A stretch of 64,000 bases of DNA from Nakamurella leprariae (GTDB taxonomy: Bacteria; Actinomycetota; Actinomycetes; Mycobacteriales; Nakamurellaceae): contig NZ_JAERWK010000020.1 of assembly GCF_016918035.1 (NCBI RefSeq), forward strand, positions 124,001 to 188,000. The letters run 5' to 3'. Under the pieces are notes generated by a model. The model ran no database searches and was not told the origin of the DNA. It saw only the letters and a list, made by a program, of their open reading frames with translations. Positions 1-8,460 of the stretch are shown piece after piece (the first letter of the stretch is position 1; each line of letters begins with the position of its first letter). A program made the translations under genes and the position numbers.

Positions 1-887
1 ACGGCCAGGAAGTTGCCGTGCGAGGGCGACACGACCACCTCACCGAACCCGGTGTCCGCGACCACCTGCTCGACCCGTTCGATGTTGGCCCGGTTCACCC
101 GGCGCACCTGCTCCAGCCACGGCCCGCGCACCTTGAGCCCGGCGATGGCCGCCCGCTGCCCGACGATGCCGGCCCCCAGCGGATTGGCCGGCACCGCGGT
201 GAGCGCCGAAAGCAGTTGGGGCTCCGCGATCACCGCGCCCAGCCGCAGCCCGGCCAGGCCCAGCCACTTGGAGAAGCTGTACGTGGTGAAGGTGCCCTCC
301 GGGTACAGCTCGGCGACCAGGCTGTGCCCGGTCGCGAAGTGCCGGTAGGTGCAGTCGTGCACGATCAGCGACTGCGTCTCGCGGGCCAGCGCGACGATCG
401 CCTCGAGCTCGGCCCGGGCGTACCGACTGCCCAGCGGATTCAGCGGGTCGATCAGGTAGATGAGCGATCGCGGCTCGATGACCTCGGCGACCTGAGCGGC
501 GGTCAGCGTGCGGGTCGGGGTGTCGTAGACGTCCAGCGCCGACAGCGGCACCCCGGTACGACCCAGGAAACGCCCCGGCCACGGCCAGCCCGGGTCGGTG
601 GTGATGACCCGCGAGATCGTCGGGGCCAGCGTCATGCACAGGTGGTAGAGGCCGGCGACGGCGCCGTCGGTGATCCAGACCTGGACCTCGGGCAGGCCGA
701 TGTCCTCGCCCACCAGCCGGCGCAGTTCCTCGAAGCCGGCCGGTGGGGCGTAGACCTGGAAGTCGCGGTCCCGCACCGACTGCTCCAGCGCCTGCACCAC
801 CTCCGCGGGCGGATCGAGGTGCGTGGTGTTCTGCCCCATCCAGACCAGGTCCGGGCGGGCGAGCAGATCTTCGAACGAAGCAGCCAT
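1..887 (-). CDS. PLP-dependent aminotransferase class I/II, 3' part missing
   Basis: About 295 N-terminal residues are visible; the C-terminus lies beyond the window edge. The fold-type I hallmarks are present: ITDGAVAG (cofactor phosphate region), an N-P-L-G motif near residue 150, VHDCTY (Asp that pairs with the PLP pyridine nitrogen) and SFSKWLGLAG with the Schiff-base lysine at about residue 207. The ATG at 887 follows AGAGGA at a good distance. It is the last visible gene of the leftward run M20 hydrolase - LLM - M29-like - aminotransferase, 42 bp after the M29-like stop, so probably cotranscribed from the promoter near 4260. Substrate is unknown; it may transaminate a product of the pathway encoded upstream. 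Confidence 0.88.
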   Translation of the reverse strand, partial: MAASFEDLLARPDLVWMGQNTTHLDPPAEVVQALEQSVRDRDFQVYAPPAGFEELRRLVGEDIGLPEVQVWITDGAVAGLYHLCMTLAPTISRVITTDPGWPWPGRFLGRTGVPLSALDVYDTPTRTLTAAQVAEVIEPRSLIYLIDPLNPLGSRYARAELEAIVALARETQSLIVHDCTYRHFATGHSLVAELYPEGTFTTYSFSKWLGLAGLRLGAVIAEPQLLSALTAVPANPLGAGIVGQRAAIAGLKVRGPWLEQVRRVNRANIERVEQVVADTGFGEVVVSPSHGNFLA

Positions 888-929
888 GATGTCCTCTGTC
901 GTCAGTCGTACGGTCTGGAGATCGGCTGG

Positions 930-1913
930 TCAGTCATCGGCCAGCACGCCCGCCCGGATGACGGGGACGCCGTCGAGGTGGACGGTGGCGTCGCGCATGA
1001 CGCAGTCCAGGTGGGCCACGGCGTCGACGGTCCCGCCGTAGGCGATCGAGTTGCCGAACGCCACGTGCGCGCTGCCCAGGGTCGACTCGGTCTCCATGGG
1101 CACCCCGCACACCGATCCCTGCGGGTTCAGCCCGACCGAGACCTCGGCCAGGTTGGTCATCCTCGGGTCCCGGCAGCGGGCCATCATCTCGGTGAGCCGG
1201 GCCGCCTCGTCACCGTCGGTGCCCACCAGCAGTCCGTCGCGGACGTGCAGCACGGCCGGGGCGGGCACCGGACCCGGCCCCATGAACAGGAAGTCGGCGT
1301 CGATGACGATGACGCCGGTGCTGCTGCCCTCGACCGGGGCGGTGCCCGACTCGATGTCCGGCGGAGCCATGTACTCCCCCGGCTCCCGGGCCACCCCGGT
1401 CAGCGCCCGGCCGCGGCGACCGGCCACCGACCCGCGCAGGTCGGTGCCGGCCGGCGTGGTGATCCGGTAGGTCGAGGCCGCCTCCCAGGCCCGGGCCAGC
1501 CGGTGGGTGGTGCGGGCCAGGGCGTCGAAGTCGACGTCGAACGGCCCGCCCAGCCGGAACGTGCCCGCGGTGACCGCCGGCATGCACAGGTAGCGGGTCC
1601 CGGCCGCGGATGCCTCCCGTCGGGCCCGACTGGACCCGATGAACGTGCTGGTCAGCTCGATCCCGCAGTCGGCGGCGGCCAACGCCGCGGCGGTGTCCGC
1701 CGGTGGTTCGCTGCCGGGCAGCGGATACACCGGCAGCACCCGCTCCACCGGCTCTGCGCGGCGCTCCCGGATGCCGGCCATCAGCCCGGCGACCACAGCC
1801 CGGTCGGTCCCGGCGTCGGTGAGCAGCACGACCGTCTCCCCGGCCCGCAGACCCAGACAGGTGTCGAGCGCACGGGACACCGTCCGGTCCGGGAGCATCG
1901 GCATCGCGGTCAT
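930..1913 (-). CDS. M29 aminopeptidase T / NicX-like metalloprotein
   Basis: A 327-residue protein resembling the M29 leucyl aminopeptidase (aminopeptidase T) family. That family also includes NicX, the 2,5-dihydroxypyridine dioxygenase. The C-terminal half carries the family pattern of metal ligands: the Glu in NLAEVSVG, the Glu in METESTLG, the His in SAHVAFG and the His-Leu-Asp in AHLDCVM. The N-terminal half (GETVVLLTDAG) matches the small-molecule-binding lobe. It lies 68 bp downstream of an LLM oxidoreductase in the same leftward operon. In this heterocycle-type setting, a ring-cleaving or amide-hydrolysing role is more attractive than general peptidase activity, but this is inference. 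No strong Shine-Dalgarno precedes the ATG, so the start could lie a few codons downstream. Confidence 0.72.
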   Translation of the reverse strand: MTAMPMLPDRTVSRALDTCLGLRAGETVVLLTDAGTDRAVVAGLMAGIRERRAEPVERVLPVYPLPGSEPPADTAAALAAADCGIELTSTFIGSSRARREASAAGTRYLCMPAVTAGTFRLGGPFDVDFDALARTTHRLARAWEAASTYRITTPAGTDLRGSVAGRRGRALTGVAREPGEYMAPPDIESGTAPVEGSSTGVIVIDADFLFMGPGPVPAPAVLHVRDGLLVGTDGDEAARLTEMMARCRDPRMTNLAEVSVGLNPQGSVCGVPMETESTLGSAHVAFGNSIAYGGTVDAVAHLDCVMRDATVHLDGVPVIRAGVLADD

Positions 1914-1936
1914 CTGTCGGCATCCATCAGCCGGGG

Positions 1937-1987
1937 CCCATCAGACTGGCCCATCAGACTGGGCCCATCAGACGGTACCCATCACGC
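1937..1987. repeat. Tandem repeat, CCCATCAGACTGG unit, 3-4 copies
   Basis: Consecutive copies CCCATCAGACTGG, CCCATCAGACTGGG and CCCATCAGACGGTA are followed by a partial CCCATCACGC. They fill most of the 68-bp gap between the LLM gene and the M29-like gene and run into the LLM stop codon. The function is unknown. It may be a slippage minisatellite or an intercistronic RNA element. Confidence 0.75.
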
Positions 1988-2986
1988 AGTCGCCGCCGGG
2001 GCCGGGAAACAGGACGCGAACTGCGCGACGGTGGCCATCCGGTAGTCGGCGTCCCCGCCCAGCGGGAAGACGGTGAAACCGTCGACTCCCAGCGCCTCCA
2101 GGTTGGTGATGTGCTCGGCCACCGCGGCCTTGTCACCCGAGAGCGACATGCGGTGCACGAAGTCCTCGGGCAGCAGCGCGGCCGCCTTCGCCGCCTCCTG
2201 GAACTCGCCGCCCTGGTACATCCCGCGGACCCGCTCGATGAGCGCCGGATCGAGCCCGGCCAGCTCGCAGTACACCGGGGCCGTCTGCGGGAACCACGCC
2301 GCGATGGTCCGGGCCGCGGCCAGCGCGCGCTCGCGGTCGTCGTCCACCGCGCCGTAGCCGAACACCGAGATCTTCGGCCGCTCGGTGCGTCCCGCCTGCT
2401 GCACCCCGCGGTCGATGTGCTCCAGGGCGTACCGCAGCCCGTCCGGGTGCAGCCCGGCCAGCAGCACCACCCCGTCGGCCACCCGGCCGGCCAGCTCCAG
2501 CGTCTTCGGCCCGGACGCCGAGATCCACACGGGGATCTCGGTCGGCACGTCGAACCGCATGTGCGCGTCGTCCAGGGCGAACCCGCGGTACTGGCGGGTC
2601 ACCGTGGCTCCCGTCCACAACTCGCGTGCGGCGACGATCGCGTCCTCGAGCAGGGCCAGCTTCGCCGGCCTGAGCCCCAGGGCCAGCAACGGCCGGTCCC
2701 CGGCACCGAGCCCGTAGACGGCCCGGCCGCCGGACATCTCGTTGAGCGTGGCCGCGGCGACCGCGCCGAGCGCCGGGTGCCGGGTGACCGGGTTGGTCAC
2801 CGCGTTGCCCAGGGTCATCCGCGCGGTGCGCATCGCCGCGATGGCCAGGTACATCGGGCTGTACTTGGAGTGCAGCGACGAGTCGGTGAGCCAGAACTCG
2901 TCGAAGCCCAGCCGTTCGATCTCCGTGACCATGTCCCCGAACTGCGCCGAGGGGTACACGGGCTGTAGTGCGACTCCGGTCCTCAT
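1982..2986 (-). CDS. LLM-class F420/FMN-dependent oxidoreductase
   Basis: A 334-residue luciferase-like TIM-barrel protein. The N-terminus MRTGVALQP, the segment EIERLGFDEFWLTDSS, the TNPVTRHPA loop and SGGRAVYGLGAGD are typical of F420-dependent LLM enzymes such as methylene-tetrahydromethanopterin reductase relatives. The start ATG at 2986 follows GGAAGGAGTGCCCTG. Longer upstream frames are arginine/serine-rich and not protein-like. It sits 28 bp after the M20 hydrolase stop and before the M29-like gene, in one leftward operon. Likely a reductase or monooxygenase in the breakdown of an imported heterocycle; cofactor choice (F420 or FMN) cannot be fixed from the sequence. Confidence 0.85.
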   Translation of the reverse strand: MRTGVALQPVYPSAQFGDMVTEIERLGFDEFWLTDSSLHSKYSPMYLAIAAMRTARMTLGNAVTNPVTRHPALGAVAAATLNEMSGGRAVYGLGAGDRPLLALGLRPAKLALLEDAIVAARELWTGATVTRQYRGFALDDAHMRFDVPTEIPVWISASGPKTLELAGRVADGVVLLAGLHPDGLRYALEHIDRGVQQAGRTERPKISVFGYGAVDDDRERALAAARTIAAWFPQTAPVYCELAGLDPALIERVRGMYQGGEFQEAAKAAALLPEDFVHRMSLSGDKAAVAEHITNLEALGVDGFTVFPLGGDADYRMATVAQFASCFPAPAATA

Positions 2987-3014
2987 CAGGGCACTCCTTC
3001 CCTCCGGCGCCGGC

Positions 3015-4235
3015 TCAGGCCTGCTCGGACCCGGCCAGCGCCATGGCGCAGAACGTCGCGTACACGCGGGTGGCTTCGATGATGTCCTCGACCGGGAGGT
3101 GCTCGTCGGGGCAGTACACCGGCTCCCCACCGGGCCCGAAGATGATGGTGGGGATGTCCTGGCCGAAGCTGGCGGTGTCACCGAGCCAGCCGGCCACCTG
3201 CAGGTCCGGCTCCTGACCCCGCACGGCCTCGACGGCTCGGCGCATCAGGCCGGTCACCGGGGCCTCGGGCGAGGCCAGGTACCCGCTCTTGACGTCGGCC
3301 AGCACCACCTCGGCCTGGAAGCGCGGCTCGGACTCCGCGGCCCGGGCCAGGCAGGCGTCGATCTCGGCGCGCACCTGCTCGATGGTGACGCCCGGCTGGG
3401 GCCGGCAGTCGACGCGGATGACGCACTCGTCCGGGATCATCGACGGCCCGCCCGGCGGCAGCCCGCCGTAGACGCGACCCGGCGCCATGTAGGTCTCCGG
3501 CCCGAACAGCTCGACCACCCAGTCCTCGAGCTGCGGCCGCAGCGCCGACTTGTCGAGCTCGATGATGGCGTGCGCGGCCAACATGTTGGCGTTCACCGCC
3601 AGCGGCTTGTGGCAGGTGTGCGCCGAGACGCCGCGGACGATGATGTCGAAGTAGTACCGCCCGCGGTGCCCCAGGAAGATCTCGTTGTCCGACAGCTCGC
3701 CGAGGATGCAGTAGTCCGCCGAACGGTCCTTGAAGTACTCGATGGAGCCGAGCTGGTCGCCCATGTGGTCGGAGACCGCGGCCATCGCGACTCGCCCGTT
3801 GACCGGCAGACCCGAGGCGCGCAGCGCCTCGATGGCCACGATCTGGCAGACCAGCGCCGCCTTCATGTCCATGATCCCGTGGCCGTAGATCGCGCCGTCG
3901 ATGAGTTCGCCGGAGAACGGCTCGGTCTTCGTCCAGCCGTGTGAGACCGGCTTGGTGTCCATGTGCCCGGTGAGCACGACGGTCGGCCCCTGTTCCGGGG
4001 CGTCCCCGAAGTCGACGTGCCCGATGGCGTTCGGGCGCTCCGGCAGCACCGGCTGCAACTCGACGCCGGCGAAGCCCGACTCACGCATGACCTCGGCCAG
4101 GTGTGCGGCCAGCGCGCCCTCCTCGCCGAGGACGCTGGGGATGCGGCTGACCTCCTGGACCAGCCGGACCAGGCGGTCCGTGTCGATGCAGGCCGACACC
4201 TGCTCGTAGAGCGATGTGGCAGTGGGCGCGCCCAT
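3015..4235 (-). CDS. M20 family (ArgE/DapE/YlmB-like) hydrolase with altered active site
   Basis: A 406-residue M20-fold amidohydrolase/peptidase. Metal-site motifs are visible: TGHMDTKP (H91, D93), HGIMDMK (D123), a Glu in ILGELSD, the dimer-domain His in VSAHTCHK and the late His in DEHLP. The segment that normally reads D-E-E-x-G, with catalytic base and bridging Glu, instead reads SDHMGDQLG (residues 155-163), placing His and Met where the Glu pair is expected. The start at 4235 is chosen because GGAGGA stands 4-5 nt upstream; an in-frame ATG at 4247 has no ribosome site. YlmB, which deformylates formyl-aminopyrimidine in thiamine salvage, belongs to this family, and ThiXYZ/TenA-like genes lie nearby. 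First gene after operator 4263-4275. Confidence 0.85.
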   Translation of the reverse strand: MGAPTATSLYEQVSACIDTDRLVRLVQEVSRIPSVLGEEGALAAHLAEVMRESGFAGVELQPVLPERPNAIGHVDFGDAPEQGPTVVLTGHMDTKPVSHGWTKTEPFSGELIDGAIYGHGIMDMKAALVCQIVAIEALRASGLPVNGRVAMAAVSDHMGDQLGSIEYFKDRSADYCILGELSDNEIFLGHRGRYYFDIIVRGVSAHTCHKPLAVNANMLAAHAIIELDKSALRPQLEDWVVELFGPETYMAPGRVYGGLPPGGPSMIPDECVIRVDCRPQPGVTIEQVRAEIDACLARAAESEPRFQAEVVLADVKSGYLASPEAPVTGLMRRAVEAVRGQEPDLQVAGWLGDTASFGQDIPTIIFGPGGEPVYCPDEHLPVEDIIEATRVYATFCAMALAGSEQA

Positions 4236-4262
4236 CGGTTCCTCCATCCGTGTATGAGATAT

Positions 4263-4275
4263 CAGATCTTATCTG
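4263..4275. promoter_or_regulatory. Putative GntR operator, site A (CAGAT-CTT-ATCTG)
   Basis: A perfect 5+3+5 inverted repeat, CAGATCTTATCTG, lies 28 bp upstream of the M20 hydrolase start. It is preceded by ATGAGATAT, which resembles the flank of site C. The same CAGAT-N3-ATCTG core appears at 5215 and 12734, each time in a promoter region of this island. Two GntR/FCD regulators encoded at 4359 and 6896 are the natural candidates to bind it. Confidence 0.7.
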
Positions 4276-4312
4276 CTGGCCCGGCCGGGCACAGCGGCCC
4301 GGACCACAGTCC

Positions 4313-4332
4313 GTGTGAACAGTTCGTTACAC
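4313..4332. promoter_or_regulatory. Second shared element, site A2 (imperfect dyad)
   Basis: GTGTGAACAGTTCGTTACAC is an imperfect dyad (GTGT...ACAC). Extended to 4314-4335 it matches 15 of 22 positions with 5139-5160 and 14 of 22 with 12790-12811. It stands 37 bp further from the gene than operator A. It could be a second regulator site or a conserved promoter region. Confidence 0.4.
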
Positions 4333-4358
4333 CTGCGGCGGGGCCCGGTCCCCCTGCG

Positions 4359-5021
4359 TCAGTCGTCGACCGCGGGCAGGGCCGCGATCTGCACCTCGCG
4401 CACCTCGCGCAGGTGGGCCCGCAGCACCTCCTGTGCGCCCACGACGTCGTCGTCGCGCAGGGCATCCAGGATGGCGCGGTGCTGGGCCAGCGAGTCCGAG
4501 AAGCGGGCCGGGCCCGCCCCCAGCCTGCCCAGCCGGCGCAGGTGCAGCGCCAGCCGCTCGATGACACCGCGCAGCAGGGCGTTGTCGAGCAGGTCGAAGA
4601 ACAGGTCGTCGAAGGCATCCAGACTGGTGCCCGCCTCGTCCAGGTCTCCCTGGTCCAGCGCCGCCGCGGTCTGCGTGATGTTGGCCTCCAACCGGTCCAG
4701 CACCTCCGGTCGGCCGGCCGCCATCCGCACGCACTCGCACTCCAGCAGCTCACGCGCCTCGTAGAGCTCCCGGGCGTCCTCCGCCGAGTAGGCCCGGGCC
4801 CGCGCGCCGCGGTACGGGGCGATCTCGACCAGGCCGTCGTGCTCGAGGCGGACGAGTGCCTCCCGGATCGGCGTCTTGCTGACGCCGAACCGGACGGACA
4901 GCGCGGTCTCACGCATCGACTCGCCCGGCCGGAACTCGTGCGCGATCAACGCGTCCCGCAGTCTGCGGTAGACGAGATCCTTCACCTGCACGGGCGCAAC
5001 GGCGTCCCCGCTCACGGTCAT
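4359..5021 (-). CDS. GntR/FCD family transcriptional regulator 1
   Basis: A 220-residue regulator with an N-terminal GntR winged helix (VYRRLRDALIAHEF..., recognition helix in FGVSKTPIREALVRLE) and a C-terminal all-helical FCD ligand-binding domain (YEARELLECECVR, then QHRAILDALRDDD). The ATG at 5021 follows GGGAGGGGCC; the longer upstream frame lacks a ribosome site. It is divergent from the aldehyde dehydrogenase gene, with operator 5215-5227 between them. It is clearly paralogous to the regulator at 6896: both share SKTPIREALVRLE, DGLVEIAPYRGARA and the start of the FCD domain. A likely repressor of the island, released by a pathway metabolite (often an organic acid for FCD proteins). Confidence 0.92.
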   Translation of the reverse strand: MTVSGDAVAPVQVKDLVYRRLRDALIAHEFRPGESMRETALSVRFGVSKTPIREALVRLEHDGLVEIAPYRGARARAYSAEDARELYEARELLECECVRMAAGRPEVLDRLEANITQTAAALDQGDLDEAGTSLDAFDDLFFDLLDNALLRGVIERLALHLRRLGRLGAGPARFSDSLAQHRAILDALRDDDVVGAQEVLRAHLREVREVQIAALPAVDD

Positions 5022-5138
5022 GCGGCCCCTCCCGCGTCGTGGCCGGTTCCGACAGGCGGGCCGACTTCGTGCTCCGAACATGCTATCTGGGTCAAGGTGA
5101 CGCGAGACCCCGTCTGCGGCAACGTTGTCCGGTCGAAT

Positions 5139-5160
5139 TGTGAATTCCCTGTTACGCCTG
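5139..5160. promoter_or_regulatory. Second shared element, site B2
   Basis: TGTGAATTCCCTGTTACGCC, extending to 5160 with TG, matches the element at 4314-4335 in TGTGAA and in GTTACnCCTG, with a variable 6-base middle. It lies between the divergent GntR and aldehyde dehydrogenase genes, 54 bp left of the CAGAT operator. Confidence 0.38.
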
Positions 5161-5214
5161 GGCCGAGCCTCCGCCCGCGCTTGCGCGGCGCGATAGATTC
5201 GGGTGATTGCATAT

Positions 5215-5227
5215 CAGATCTCATCTG
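5215..5227. promoter_or_regulatory. Putative GntR operator, site B (CAGAT-CTC-ATCTG)
   Basis: A perfect inverted repeat, CAGATCTCATCTG, in the divergent intergenic region between GntR regulator 1 (start 5021) and aldehyde dehydrogenase (start 5270). It ends 42 bp before the dehydrogenase start. The position suits both autoregulation and control of the dehydrogenase. It shares its core with sites at 4263 and 12734. Confidence 0.72.
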
Positions 5228-5269
5228 CCGAGCGGGGACCGACCGTCCGGCACAGCGGACGGAGCCCCC

Positions 5270-6769
5270 ATGGTCACTGATCTCGAAGCGACGCTGCGGC
5301 CGGAGGTCACCGCGTTCCTGCATCGTGACCACGCCTTGATCATCGGCGACCAGCGGCCGGCCGCCTCGGACGGCGGCCTGCTGGACGTGCACGACCCGGC
5401 CACCGGCGCGCTCATCGCCCGCGTCGCGGCGGGCACCGCGGCCGACGTCGACGCCGCGGTGGCGGCGGCGCGGGCCGCGCTGCCGGTCTGGAACGACCTG
5501 TCCCCCGCGGCCCGCGCCGATCTGCTGTGGCGCCTGGGCGAGGAGATCGAGCGCCGGGCCGTCGAGTTGGGCCAGCTGGACACCCTGGACAACGGCAAGC
5601 CCACCAGCGAGTCGGCGGCCCTGGACGTGCCGCTGTGCGCCTCGATCTTCAAGTACTACGCCGGCTGGGCCACCAAGATCGACGGCGAGACCATCACCCC
5701 GTCGGGCGGCGCCGCGTTCCACGTCTACACCCGGCGCGAGCCGGTCGGCGTGGTCGGCGCCATCATCCCGTGGAACTTCCCGCTGCTGATGGTCGGCTAC
5801 AAGCTCGGGCCGGCGCTGGCCGCCGGCAACACCGTGGTGCTCAAGCCCGCCGAACAGACGCCGTTGTCGGCGCTGCGGCTGGTCGAACTGGCCCTGGAGA
5901 TCGGCTTCCCGCCCGGGGTGATCAACGTGGTCACCGGCGACGGTGAGGGCGCCGGCGCCCCGCTGTCCCGGCACCCCGATGTCGACAAGATCACCTTCAC
6001 CGGCGAGAACGCCACCGGACGAAAGATCCTCGAGGCGTCCGGGGCCAACATGAAGCGGCTGTCGCTGGAGCTCGGCGGCAAGTCGCCGAGCCTGGTCTTC
6101 GACGACGCCGACCTGGACGCGGCCATCGCCGGCACCTTCGGCGCCGTGTACTTCAACCAGGGCCAGTGCTGCATCGCCGGCGCCCGGGTGTTCGTGCACC
6201 GCTCGCTGTACGAGCCGTTCGTCGACGGCCTCGCCGCCAAGGTGCGGGCCATCCGGCTGGGCAACGGACTGGACCCGGCCACCACGATGGGGCCGGTGGT
6301 CAGCGGTGAACAGCAATCCCGGGTGAACGGCATGATCACCTCGGGCGTCGAGCAGGGCGCCACGGCGGTGGTCGGTGGCGGCACCGTGCGCCTGCCCGAA
6401 CTGGCCGACGGCTTCTTCGTCGAGCCCACCCTGTTCACCGACGTGCACCGGGACATGACCATCATGCAACGCGAGATCTTCGGTCCGGTCGGCATGGTCG
6501 GCACGTTCGACACCGAGGAGGAGGCGATCGCGCTGGCCAACGACACCCAGTTCGGCCTGGCCTCCGGCATCTGGACCCGCGACGTCAAGCGCACCCACCG
6601 CGTCGCCGCGAAGATCAACGCCGGCGTGGTCTGGGCCAACACCTACGGCATGTTCGACGTGGCCATCCCCTACGGCGGCTTCAAGGCCAGCGGCTACGGC
6701 AAGGAGCTGGGTCGCGAGGCGCTCGATCCCTACCTGCAGACCAAGACGGTGTGGATCGACCTGGGCTGA
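5270..6769 (+). CDS. NAD(P)-dependent aldehyde dehydrogenase
   Basis: A 499-residue aldehyde dehydrogenase of normal length. Residues expected for catalysis are in place: IIPWNFP with the oxyanion Asn at 169, the NAD-binding [17 protein letters not shown] with the general-base Glu at 267, and FNQGQCC with the nucleophilic Cys at 301. The ATG at 5270 follows GGACGGAGC. It oxidises an aldehyde to the carboxylate. In this island the obvious partner is the GMC oxidoreductase at 12846, which could make that aldehyde from an alcohol such as hydroxymethylpyrimidine. It is divergent from GntR 1, with GntR 2 downstream on the same strand after a G/C hairpin. Confidence 0.95.
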   Translation: MVTDLEATLRPEVTAFLHRDHALIIGDQRPAASDGGLLDVHDPATGALIARVAAGTAADVDAAVAAARAALPVWNDLSPAARADLLWRLGEEIERRAVELGQLDTLDNGKPTSESAALDVPLCASIFKYYAGWATKIDGETITPSGGAAFHVYTRREPVGVVGAIIPWNFPLLMVGYKLGPALAAGNTVVLKPAEQTPLSALRLVELALEIGFPPGVINVVTGDGEGAGAPLSRHPDVDKITFTGENATGRKILEASGANMKRLSLELGGKSPSLVFDDADLDAAIAGTFGAVYFNQGQCCIAGARVFVHRSLYEPFVDGLAAKVRAIRLGNGLDPATTMGPVVSGEQQSRVNGMITSGVEQGATAVVGGGTVRLPELADGFFVEPTLFTDVHRDMTIMQREIFGPVGMVGTFDTEEEAIALANDTQFGLASGIWTRDVKRTHRVAAKINAGVVWANTYGMFDVAIPYGGFKASGYGKELGREALDPYLQTKTVWIDLG

Positions 6770-6784
6770 GCACGGCGATGCCGG

Positions 6785-6821
6785 ACGGGCGGGGGGCCCC
6801 CCCCCGGGGGGGGGGCCCGCC
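6785..6821. repeat. Extreme G6-C9-G10 palindromic tract, possible terminator
   Basis: Directly after the aldehyde dehydrogenase stop the sequence runs six G, nine C, ten G, then CCCGCC. The C9 and G10 blocks are complementary and adjacent, so the RNA can fold into a very stable hairpin, possibly ending the dehydrogenase transcript. No T-run follows. Homopolymers of this length are prone to slippage and sequencing error, so the exact lengths should be treated with caution. Confidence 0.6.
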
Positions 6822-6895
6822 GTCGTGTTCCGGTGCCGCCGGCGGCTCGTGGCACGATGAGCCACGCGACGGCACCGGAACGAGGGAGTCACCAG

Positions 6896-7564
6896 GTGGC
6901 GGGGACGGACGAGAAGCAGCTCAACCCGCTGCAGATCAAGGAGCTGGTCTACGCCCGGCTCCGGCAGGCGATCATCGACCAGACGTTCAAGGCCGGCGAA
7001 CCGCTGCGCGAGGCGGCGCTCGGCGAGCGGTTCGGCGTCAGCAAGACGCCCATCCGGGAGGCCCTCGTCCGGCTCGAGCAGGACGGCCTGGTGGAGATCG
7101 CCCCGTACCGCGGGGCCCGCGCCAAGCGCTACACCCAGGCCGATCTGCACGAGATCTACGCGGCGCGGGAGATCCTGGAGGCCGAGTGCGTCCGGCGTGC
7201 CGCGCTCGCGGACGACCCGGCACTGGTGGAGCGGCTCCGGGCCAACGTGGCTCGGACCGAGAAGGCGGTGGCCGCGGGTCGGCTGGCCGCAGCGGCCGAC
7301 GCGCTGGACGAGTTCGACGAGATCCTGTTCTCGCAGCTGCACAACTCGCTGCTCGAGGAGATCCGCACCCGGCTGTCGGCCCACCTGCAGCGGGTCGGCC
7401 AGGTCGGCCGCAGCCGGGTCCGCTTCCAGAGCTCGGCCGACCAGCACCGGCGCATCGTGGACGCGATCGCCGAGGGCGACGCGGAGACCGCCGACGCCCT
7501 GCTGCGGGCACACCTGCACCACGTCCTCGAGTCCCAGCTGCCCTTGCTGGAACCCGAGCCGTGA
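6896..7564 (+). CDS. GntR/FCD family transcriptional regulator 2
   Basis: A 222-residue GntR/FCD regulator: winged helix around FGVSKTPIREALVRLEQDG, followed by the helical FCD domain (IYAAREILEAECVRRA; DQHRRIVDAIAEGD). The GTG at 6896 is chosen because GAGGGAG lies 7 nt upstream; an earlier ATG at 6857 has no ribosome site. It is a close paralogue of the regulator at 4359, with near-identical recognition helices, so both may bind the same or similar operators. Encoded after the aldehyde dehydrogenase on the same strand and convergent with the ABC ATPase gene. Confidence 0.93.
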   Translation: MAGTDEKQLNPLQIKELVYARLRQAIIDQTFKAGEPLREAALGERFGVSKTPIREALVRLEQDGLVEIAPYRGARAKRYTQADLHEIYAAREILEAECVRRAALADDPALVERLRANVARTEKAVAAGRLAAAADALDEFDEILFSQLHNSLLEEIRTRLSAHLQRVGQVGRSRVRFQSSADQHRRIVDAIAEGDAETADALLRAHLHHVLESQLPLLEPEP

Positions 7565-7605
7565 GCCCGGAACGCTGATCCGGGCCCGGGATGCCGGGCC
7601 GGTCG

Positions 7606-8460
7606 TCAGCGCAGCGCCTTCTGCGCCTCGAACGCCTTGCGGGACTCCTCGTGCAGCACCTCGATGAGCTGCTCCTCGATCCGGACGAACTCCGGCGAGG
7701 TGGTCATCGACAGGTCCCGGGGCCGCGGCAGGTCCACCTCCACGTCGAGCCGCACCGACGCCGGCCGGGCACTGAGCACGATGACCCGGTCGGAGAGGTA
7801 CACGGCCTCGCGGATGTCGTGGGTGATGAGCACCGCGGTCCAGGAGTGCTCGGCCCACACCTCCTGCAGCCAGGTCTGCATCTCGATCCGGGTCAACGAG
7901 TCCAGGGCCCCGAACGGCTCGTCGAGCAGCAGGATCTCGCGGCCCTGCACCACCGTGCGCAGCAGCGCGGCCCGTTGCCGCATGCCCCCGGACAGTTCGA
8001 ACGGGAAGGAGTGCTCGAACCCCTTGAGACCGAACTGGGCGAACAGCCCGGCGGCCGCGCGACGGGCCTCCTTGCGCGGGGTGCCCTGCACCTCCAGCCC
8101 CAGCGCGGCGTTCTGCACGATGGTCCGCCACGGGAACAGCAGGTCCTTCTGCGGCATGTAGGCGGTGTGTTCGCGCTCGCCGTTGGCGACGGCACCGTCG
8201 ATCAGCACGTCGCCCGAGGTGGGCGTCTCCAGCCCGGCGATGATGTTGAACATGGTGCTCTTACCGCACCCGGACGGGCCGATGACCGAGACGAACTCGC
8301 CCGGGCGGACCGAGAAGGAGATGTCGTCGATCACCTGACGGCGTTCGCCGCCGCCCAGCTCGAACTCGCGGAAGAGGTGATCCAGCCGGATGCGCGGGGT
8401 GCCCGCGGCCACATCGTCCGGCATGTCGTTCAGCATGTCGTTCGGCATGTCACTTCGCAC
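7606..8460 (-). CDS. thiZ: ABC transporter ATPase, ThiZ/NitT-TauT type
   Basis: A 284-residue ATPase with Walker A GPSGCGKST, Q-loop MPQKDLLFPW, signature LSGGMRQRA, Walker B ILLLDEPFGALD and switch His in LITHDIREA. The DLLFPWRT region is typical of the nitrate/taurine/HMP subgroup that includes ThiZ. The GTG at 8460 has GAGGAAGG six bases upstream and overlaps the end of the permease gene. In-frame ATGs at 8448, 8436 and 8424 lie in a short repeated stretch (MPNDMLNDMPDD). It powers uptake of the substrate captured by the NMT1/THI5-type lipoprotein at 10170. Last gene of the leftward operon that starts at 12687. Confidence 0.9.
   Translation of the reverse strand: MRSDMPNDMLNDMPDDVAAGTPRIRLDHLFREFELGGGERRQVIDDISFSVRPGEFVSVIGPSGCGKSTMFNIIAGLETPTSGDVLIDGAVANGEREHTAYMPQKDLLFPWRTIVQNAALGLEVQGTPRKEARRAAAGLFAQFGLKGFEHSFPFELSGGMRQRAALLRTVVQGREILLLDEPFGALDSLTRIEMQTWLQEVWAEHSWTAVLITHDIREAVYLSDRVIVLSARPASVRLDVEVDLPRPRDLSMTTSPEFVRIEEQLIEVLHEESRKAFEAQKALR

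Noticed and set aside
5018-8131. A 1037-codon open frame on the minus strand
   Set aside because: It runs antisense to aldehyde dehydrogenase and GntR 2, both of which have full family motifs. The translation is Gly/Arg/Ala-rich with no domains. Long antisense frames are expected at this GC content.
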